Positions 42,769-47,441 of a stretch of DNA of 47,441 bases are shown here, piece after piece; position 1 is the stretch's first letter; every line of letters starts with the position of its first letter. Position numbers and translations under genes: made by a program. This DNA is from Azoarcus sp. GTDB lineage: Bacteria; Pseudomonadota; Gammaproteobacteria; Burkholderiales; Rhodocyclaceae. The notes under the pieces were generated by a model. That model saw nothing but the letters and a program-made list of their open reading frames with translations. It was not told the DNA's origin and did no database searches. The stretch spans positions 1 through 47,441 of the forward strand of contig DYFV01000036.1 in NCBI GenBank assembly GCA_020725025.1, written 5' to 3'.

Positions 42769-43734
42769 ATGCTCATCAACTGCATCGCCTACCAGAACGG
42801 ACGCAAGCTCGCCGATCTCACCATCGAGGAGATCAGCGACTACGTAGACCGCCCCGACTGCTTCGTATGGGTGGCGCTGCAGGACGCCACGCCCGAAGAG
42901 CTCGCCGTGATGAAGGAAGAGTTCAACCTCCACGACCTCGCCGTCGAGGACGCCAACCACGGGCACCAGCGGCCCAAGGTCGAGGAGTACGACGACGAGC
43001 TGTTCGCGGTGATGCACCTCATCGAGGAGGTCGATGGTCAGCTCGAAACCGGTGAAGTCCACGTCTTCGCCGGCGCCAACTACGTGCTGTCGGTGCGCAA
43101 CCGCAGCCGGCAGGGGTTCCTGGGGGTGCGCGCGCGCGCCGAGCGCGAGCCCAAGCTCCTGGCCAAGGGCACCGGCTACGTGCTTTATGCCCTGATGGAT
43201 GCGGTGGTGGACCGCTACTTCCCGCTCATCGAGAAGCTCGAGAGCGAGGTGGAGGCGCTCGAGGAGCGCATCTTCACCAAGGCCTCGGCCCAGTCGAACG
43301 TGCGACGGCTGTATCGTCTCAAGCGCAAGGTGAGCGTGCTCAAGCACGCGGTCACCCCGCTCATGGAGGCGACCTTCAAGCTGCACAGCGGACGGGTGCC
43401 GCCGGTATGCGCCAAGAGCCGCCACTACTTCCGCGACGTCTACGACCACCTGGTGCGCCTGAACGCCACCCTGGACACCCTTCGCGACACCATCGGCACC
43501 GCCATACAGGTGACGCTCTCCATGGTCGCCATCGACCAGACCGAGATCGCCAAGCGCCTCGCGGCCTGGGCGGGGATCTTCGCCGTCGCCACCGCCTTCG
43601 CCGGCATCTGGGGCATGAACTTCGCGCACATGCCCGAGCTGGAGTGGAAGTACGGCTACCCGGCGGCACTCGGCCTGATCGCGCTCTCCTGCGGCCTGCT
43701 CTATTGGCAGTTCAAGCGGGTGCGGTGGCTGTAG
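42769..43734 (+). CDS. corA: Magnesium/cobalt transporter CorA
   Basis: A 321-residue CorA channel subunit. The large cytoplasmic N-terminal funnel domain (about 1-255) carries the long coiled stalk helix; two C-terminal helices (about 262-285 and 296-314) follow. The pore signature G-M-N is present in I-W-G-M-N-F, and the conserved loop M-P-E-L-x-W follows. CorA forms pentamers for Mg2+ entry. The gene follows the nitronate monooxygenase closely on the same strand and may be read with it. Confidence 0.95.
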   Translation: MLINCIAYQNGRKLADLTIEEISDYVDRPDCFVWVALQDATPEELAVMKEEFNLHDLAVEDANHGHQRPKVEEYDDELFAVMHLIEEVDGQLETGEVHVFAGANYVLSVRNRSRQGFLGVRARAEREPKLLAKGTGYVLYALMDAVVDRYFPLIEKLESEVEALEERIFTKASAQSNVRRLYRLKRKVSVLKHAVTPLMEATFKLHSGRVPPVCAKSRHYFRDVYDHLVRLNATLDTLRDTIGTAIQVTLSMVAIDQTEIAKRLAAWAGIFAVATAFAGIWGMNFAHMPELEWKYGYPAALGLIALSCGLLYWQFKRVRWL

Positions 43735-43798
43735 CGCCGGCACCGGTGTGACCATCGGCCTCGAAGCCCTCCTGGGAGCGCTACCGGTCCCGCGGTAA

Positions 43799-43812
43799 GG
43801 TCTATACTGGAA
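43799..43812 (+). promoter_or_regulatory. Sigma-S-like extended -10 (ggtctatactggaa)
   Basis: Matches the motif at 17399 in 13 of 14 bases and sits 75 bases before the start codon of the small membrane protein. The ctatact core agrees with the sigma-S-preferred -10. No clear -35. Confidence 0.42.
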
Positions 43813-43873
43813 TCGGCGGGCATTCCCGACGCCGCTCACCCATCGGCTTAAGGATCGGGGGGAGGTTTCCATC

Positions 43874-44083
43874 ATGACGGCCACCGACTTTCCGGATTCC
43901 GGGATACCGGATGAACTCACGACGCAGGATCGGAGGACCCACACCCGTGGCGCCGCCGGAACGCCCAAGCGTCGCCTCGACGACACCCTTTTCAACCGCC
44001 TGCGGTGGCCTGCCTTTCTCGTCCTGTGGTTCCTGGGCGGCCTTGCCGTTTTCCTTTACCTGATCGACGCGATCAGCGGATAG
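43874..44083 (+). CDS. Small single-pass membrane protein, unknown function
   Basis: A 69-residue protein with a polar, charged N-terminal half and one hydrophobic helix (about 46-66, W-P-A-F-L-V-L-W-F-L-G-G-L-A-V-F-L-Y-L). I do not recognise a family. It is supported as real by a strong ribosome-binding site (GGGGGGAGG about 10 bases before the ATG), its own promoter-like motif and an intact frame in an otherwise empty gap. The positive residues (K-R-R-L-D-D) before the helix suggest an N-in orientation. The shared promoter motif with the host attachment gene hints at stationary-phase or stress expression. Confidence 0.65.
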   Translation: MTATDFPDSGIPDELTTQDRRTHTRGAAGTPKRRLDDTLFNRLRWPAFLVLWFLGGLAVFLYLIDAISG

Positions 44084-44101
44084 GGACCGGCGCGCAGGCA
44101 C

Positions 44102-44989
44102 TCAGAAAAGAAACGGCTGCTTGTCCTCGGGCGCAAACGCCGGCGCGCCGTTTGCCTCGGAGAACACCTTCGCCTGCCGCGGCTTCAACCACACGCTAAC
44201 TCCGGCGGCGGGCTCCAGGCGCGCCGCCCGCTCGCGGGTGAGCTCCACCTCGATGGTCTCGCCCTGGTGCTCCAGTTCCACCCGCACCAGGGGTCCGATG
44301 CGATGCACGCGGCTCACCACCGCCTGCATCCCGCCTTCGATCGGCTGCCGGTCGAGCTCGATGTCGTGCGGCCGCACGAAAGCGATGGAGCCGGGCTCGC
44401 CCGCCTCCCCGTCCCGCACCACTTCCGCCCAGGCGCCGTGGAGGCGGCTGTGGAAGACGTTCACGTTGCCGAGGAACTGGTATACGAAGGGCGAGGCCGG
44501 GCTGGAATAGACCTCGTCGGGCGAGCCGATCTGCTCGATGCGGCCGCGGTTCATCACCACCACCCGGTTGGCCACCTCCAGCGCCTCCTCCTGGTCGTGG
44601 GTGACGGACACCGACGAGATGTTCATCTCGTCGTGCAGCCGCCTCAGCCAGCGGCGCAGCTCCTTCCTCACCTTGAAGACCATGGTCGAGGCGTAGGGCG
44701 AGGCATTGTCCGGGAAGCGCTTGGCGTAGTCGGTGGCGTGGTTCAACCTGACCACGTCGGCCTCGAGGCCGTCGGCCACCGCGCGGGCCTGCTTGGCGCA
44801 GCCCCCTGAGACTGGCGCAGCTCGACCTTCTCGCCGGTCTTCGCCTCCCAGTGCTTCTGAAACAACGGGTTATAGTCCTTGTAGAAGTCGCGCGCCACGT
44901 CGTAGGAGACGTTGAGCAGGTTGCCCTCGGCGGGGGCGTTCAGGCCGACAGCGATGCGGCTGCGAACAGGAAGCATGGAGCTTGCGCAT
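44102..44989 (-). pseudogene. Remnant of a sulfate ABC transporter operon: sbp/cysP 5' part fused to cysA 3' part
   Basis: Reading from 44989, broken frames match a sulfate-binding protein: signal-peptide-like start (M-R-K-L-H-A, then frame changes), N-L-L-N-V-S-Y-D-V-A-R-D-F-Y-K-D-Y, and after a one-base loss in the G run at 44802-44806, [15 protein letters not shown]. Further on, a stretch between L-N-H-A-T-D and [12 protein letters not shown] appears missing. Around 44664-44678 the sequence passes from Sbp (T-M-V-F) straight into CysA ([13 protein letters not shown]) with H-loop V-T-H-D-Q-E-E-A-L and regulatory tail. cysU, cysW and the Walker A/B part of cysA are gone. Non-functional for transport. 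Confidence 0.85.
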
Positions 44990-45043
44990 GGCGTTTCCGA
45001 TAGTCGGAGGTTGATCGCCGGCAACAGGAAGCGCGGCGTCCTC

Positions 45044-45049
45044 CATAAT
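45044..45049 (+). promoter_or_regulatory. Candidate -10 of the dehalogenase-like gene
   Basis: cataat 29 bases before the start codon; the hexamer 17 bases upstream (gcaaca) matches the -35 consensus only in its last three bases. Confidence 0.28.
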
Positions 45050-45078
45050 TGAACCAACCCCTCCCGCAGGAGCCCGTC

Positions 45079-45960
45079 ATGCTTTTCGGACCCGAATTCC
45101 AGCAGGCGCGCGTGCGCACGTCCGGCGCCGAGATCAACCTGGTGCACGGCGGCCGGGGCGCGCCGCTCCTCCTGCTGCACGGCTACCCCGAGACCCACGC
45201 CATGTGGCATCGGATCGCGCCCGGGCTGGCGGAGCGCTTCCACGTGGTGTGCCCGGACCTGCGGGGCTACGGCGACAGCTCCAAGCCCGCGGACCTGCCC
45301 GATCACGCGAGCTATTCCAAGCGCGCCATGGCCCGGGACATGGTGGAGGTGATGGAGCAGCTCGGTTTCGACCGCTTCGCGGTGGCGGGCCACGACCGCG
45401 GCGCCCGCGTCACCCATCGGCTCGCCCTCGACCACCCGGATCGGGTCGCCAAGGCCTGCGTGATGGACATCGCGCCCACCCGCCACATGTTCCTCACCGC
45501 GGATCGCCATTTCGCCACCGGCTATTACCACTGGTTCTTCCTCATCCAGTCCGACGGACTTCCCGAGCGCATGATCGGCGCCGACCCCGAGTACTACCTG
45601 CGCGAGAAGCTGCGCCGCTGGAGCGCACCGGGCGCCCGCTTCGACGAGGCGGCGGTGGCAGAGTACGTACGCTGCTTCGGCGATCCGGCCACCATCCACG
45701 CCACCTGCGAGGACTACCGCGCGGCGGCCGCCATCGACCTGGAGCACGACGAAGCCGACCTCGACCGGCGCGTCGTCTGTCCGCTCCTGGTACTGTGGGG
45801 TTCGCGCGGCTTCGTGCACCGCAGCTACGACGTGCTCGCGGTGTGGCGCGAGCGCGCCGTGCAGGTGGAGGGCCGGGCGATCGACAGCGGCCACTTCCTG
45901 CCGGAAGAGGCTCCGGACGAGGTGCTCGCCGAGCTCAGGCGCTTCCTCGGCGCCGATTGA
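45079..45960 (+). CDS. Haloacetate (fluoroacetate) dehalogenase-like alpha/beta hydrolase
   Basis: A 293-residue alpha/beta hydrolase. Residues line up with the set known from Rhodopseudomonas palustris fluoroacetate dehalogenase: nucleophile D106 and carboxylate-binding R107 and R110 in H-D-R-G-A-R, triad D130, halide pocket H151-W152 (Y-Y-H-W-F-F), W181, Y213 (E-D-Y-R) and base H272 (S-G-H-F-L). The cap region R-C-F-G-D-P-A-T-I-H-A is also of that subfamily. It would hydrolyse haloacetates to glycolate in the cytoplasm. The start at 45079 has AGGAG 6 bases upstream; an in-frame codon 10 residues earlier lacks one. Activity on fluoride is inferred from residues only. Confidence 0.85.
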   Translation: MLFGPEFQQARVRTSGAEINLVHGGRGAPLLLLHGYPETHAMWHRIAPGLAERFHVVCPDLRGYGDSSKPADLPDHASYSKRAMARDMVEVMEQLGFDRFAVAGHDRGARVTHRLALDHPDRVAKACVMDIAPTRHMFLTADRHFATGYYHWFFLIQSDGLPERMIGADPEYYLREKLRRWSAPGARFDEAAVAEYVRCFGDPATIHATCEDYRAAAAIDLEHDEADLDRRVVCPLLVLWGSRGFVHRSYDVLAVWRERAVQVEGRAIDSGHFLPEEAPDEVLAELRRFLGAD

Positions 45961-46013
45961 CCGGGGGGTCGGCCTCGGGCATCGTCCCTTCCAAGAGAAA
46001 GGGAGGAGACCCG

Positions 46014-47072
46014 ATGAACATCCATGCCAAGCCCATCGGGCAGCGCATCGAGTGGCTGTTCGAGCATGCGCGGCGCCACTCGGAATCGTTCCGCAGTCCC
46101 GAGTCCTGGCTCGCGCGCCGGCGCTATCTGGCCGAGCATCCCACCGCGATCACTGCGCTGAAGTGCATGGACGGCCGCATCAACCTGCCGGTGGCGACCA
46201 ACACGCCGGTGGGCATCATCCAGCCCTTCCGCAACCTGGGCGGGCGCTTCGACCTGGGCTGGCCGCACCTGGGCGAGGTACTCGCCCACCACGTGCAGGA
46301 CGTGGTGGGCCAGGGTCGGCGCGTGCTCGCCTTCATCACCTATCACTACTCCAAGGGCGATCCGCGCCGCGGCTGCGCGGGCTTCGACTACGACACCGCG
46401 GCCTCGCGCGAGCACAGCTTCGGGATCAAGGCGCAGGTCGAGCACGTCTTCGGCAGCGGCCACGGCACGGTCTATCCGCTGGTGTGCGGCTTCGAGACGG
46501 ACGAGGACGCGCTGGTGCTGCACGGCGCGAACGGCGAGACGCTCGACGTCTCCACCCTGTCCCCGGCCGATCTGCCCGCCCTGCCCTCCCGGCTCGCGGC
46601 GCTCTTCCCGGACATGCCCGAACAGGTGCGGCTCGACCTGCTCCCGTTGGTCGAGGGCAACCTCGCGCACATCGCGGAGGTGAAGGGCGCGGCGCGCGAG
46701 CTCGACATCGAGCACCGCGAGTGGATGATCTGCGTCGGGCGCGGCTTCGACTGGCTGCACATGCCCAACCTCGCCCTCATCATCGGCCCCTACAGCCCGG
46801 ACCTCGCCGATCCGGTGAGAAAGGCCGCCGGCATCATCCGCGCCAACATGCGCGCCGGCCGCATCCCGGATGACGGCTTCCTGCTGCTCGCGACCGTGCC
46901 GTACACCGAACTCGGCACGGATCGGGCGCGGGCCGAGCTCAAGAGCCGCTTCATGTGCGGCTTCGCCGCCGAGGTGATCCGTACCTGCGATCCGGAACTC
47001 GCAGGCCGCATGCATCTGCGCACCGCAGTGCTCGACTGGCGGTCCCGAGCGCTGGAGGTGCTCGCCCCCTGA
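46014..47072 (+). CDS. Carboxysomal-type (CsoSCA-like) beta-carbonic anhydrase domain protein, stand-alone
   Basis: A 352-residue soluble protein. Putative zinc site and dyad follow the beta-carbonic anhydrase plan: C51 in C-M-D-G-R with D53 and R55, H111 in T-Y-H-Y-S and C121 in R-R-G-C-A-G. The His-Cys spacing of 10 is close to that of carboxysome shell carbonic anhydrase CsoSCA, with which the order of motifs agrees better than with short beta enzymes. No Rubisco or shell gene is nearby. Start supported by GGGAGGAG 5 bases upstream. It lies 53 bases after the dehalogenase gene. An alternative is a zinc protein of another function using the same site. Confidence 0.65.
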   Translation: MNIHAKPIGQRIEWLFEHARRHSESFRSPESWLARRRYLAEHPTAITALKCMDGRINLPVATNTPVGIIQPFRNLGGRFDLGWPHLGEVLAHHVQDVVGQGRRVLAFITYHYSKGDPRRGCAGFDYDTAASREHSFGIKAQVEHVFGSGHGTVYPLVCGFETDEDALVLHGANGETLDVSTLSPADLPALPSRLAALFPDMPEQVRLDLLPLVEGNLAHIAEVKGAARELDIEHREWMICVGRGFDWLHMPNLALIIGPYSPDLADPVRKAAGIIRANMRAGRIPDDGFLLLATVPYTELGTDRARAELKSRFMCGFAAEVIRTCDPELAGRMHLRTAVLDWRSRALEVLAP

Positions 47073-47078
47073 GGGGGC
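47064..47078 (+). other. Six-base-pair hairpin with the stop codon as its loop
   Basis: gcccc-c (47064-47069) pairs with g-ggggc (47073-47078), and the loop is the TGA stop codon of the preceding gene. Too short and without a T tract to be an efficient terminator, but it separates this gene from the aro promoter immediately downstream. Confidence 0.4.
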
Positions 47079-47085
47079 TGGCGAG

Positions 47086-47091
47086 TACAAT
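47086..47091 (+). promoter_or_regulatory. Candidate -10 of the DAHP synthase gene
   Basis: tacaat, 31 bases before the ATG, just after the hairpin. No -35 recognised. Confidence 0.4.
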
Positions 47092-47122
47092 GCGCCCTCC
47101 CTGCTGCACTGCGGAGTGCGCC

Positions 47123-47441
47123 ATGCCCCTCGCCCAGACCGAAAACCTGAACATCCTCGCCGCCGACCACATGCCCTCTCCGGAGGAGATCAAGGCGCGC
47201 GTGCCGCTGTCCGAGGCCGCCGCGGCCACCGTGCTTGCCGGCCGCAAGACGCTCATGGACATCCTCGACCGCCGTGACAACCGCATCTTCGTGGTGGTGG
47301 GTCCCTGCTCCATCCACGACCCGGTGGCGGGTCTCGACTATGCGCGCCGCCTGAAGGCGCTCGCCGACGAGGTCGCCGAGACCACGGTGCTGGTGATGCG
47401 CGTCTATTTCGAGAAGCCGCGCACCTCGACCGGCTGGAAGG
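47123..47441 (+). CDS. 3-deoxy-7-phosphoheptulonate synthase (class I DAHP synthase), 5' part
   Basis: The first 106 codons; the gene continues beyond the right edge. It belongs to the AroF/AroG/AroH class I-alpha enzymes that join phosphoenolpyruvate and erythrose 4-phosphate at the entry to the shikimate pathway. Seen are the start T-E-N-L-N-I, the loop V-V-V-G-P-C-S-I-H-D-P with the metal-binding Cys, and V-Y-F-E-K-P-R-T-S-T-G-W-K at the active site. GGAG lies about 6 bases before the ATG. The feedback-type (Phe, Tyr or Trp) cannot be assigned from this part. Confidence 0.95.
   Translation, partial: MPLAQTENLNILAADHMPSPEEIKARVPLSEAAAATVLAGRKTLMDILDRRDNRIFVVVGPCSIHDPVAGLDYARRLKALADEVAETTVLVMRVYFEKPRTSTGWK

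Noticed and set aside
41407..43995. 862-codon antisense open frame across mfd, nitronate monooxygenase and corA
   Set aside because: Overlaps three well-supported genes and has the low-complexity composition of a shadow frame.
44102..44779. Annotation of the 225-codon frame as a functional sulfate-transport ATPase
   Set aside because: It lacks Walker A, the signature motif and Walker B, and its N-terminal part is a fragment of the sulfate-binding protein.

Overview
The window is a dense, GC-rich bacterial chromosome segment with no tRNA, rRNA, insertion sequence, prophage or CRISPR array visible. Gene content (separate relA, divergent ppx/ppk1, MlaE-type lipid transporter with PqiC-like lipoprotein, TRAP and ActP carboxylate transporters, Azospirillum-type ipdC, ExeA/GspB pair) suggests a betaproteobacterium, most plausibly Rhodocyclales (Azoarcus/Thauera/Aromatoleum-like). 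The genus is inference from gene content, not from a marker gene.

Layout. 1-5.9 kb: 5' end of etfB divergent from a TetR regulator, then a minus-strand run acyl-CoA synthetase > crotonase-like protein > TatD hydrolase > chemoreceptor. 6-11 kb: minus-strand operon ppx > STAS-MlaE permease > ATPase > MCE protein > lipoprotein. 11-17.3 kb: ppk1 facing relA across a REP-like inverted repeat, then a DMT exporter and mtfA. 17.3-21.5 kb: a host-attachment-family protein, ispD-ispF-thpR and ipdC. 21.6-24.1 kb: a complete AmmeMemoRadiSam operon. 24.2-28.7 kb: a phosphosignalling block (FHA protein and PP2C phosphatase divergent from a PEGA-tailed Ser/Thr kinase and a TssQ-like lipoprotein), then an alpha/beta-hydrolase-fold protein without its catalytic residues. 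28.8-35.3 kb: carboxylate uptake block (dctQM, TctD/TctE-like two-component system, DUF485-actP). 35.5-38.1 kb: ExeA-like AAA+ ATPase and GspB. 38.2-44.1 kb: mfd, nitronate monooxygenase, corA, a small membrane protein. 44.1-45 kb: wreck of a sulfate-permease operon. 45-47.4 kb: haloacetate dehalogenase-like hydrolase, CsoSCA-like beta-carbonic anhydrase, and the start of a DAHP synthase.

Functional themes: stringent response and polyphosphate (relA, ppx, ppk1); outer-membrane lipid trafficking; short-chain acid uptake and activation (DctQM, ActP, acyl-CoA synthetase, EtfB); and aromatic amino-acid/auxin-type metabolism (IpdC, DAHP synthase). Phosphorylation-controlled secretion-type regulation appears without the secretion machine.

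Most interesting items: the orphan kinase/phosphatase/FHA/lipoprotein module with its dead hydrolase neighbour, the carbonic anhydrase far from any carboxysome gene, the dehalogenase with a full fluoroacetate-dehalogenase residue set, the sbp-cysA deletion fusion, an AT-rich TACGAAT half-site array before dctQM, and a sigma-S-like promoter motif shared by two unlinked genes.
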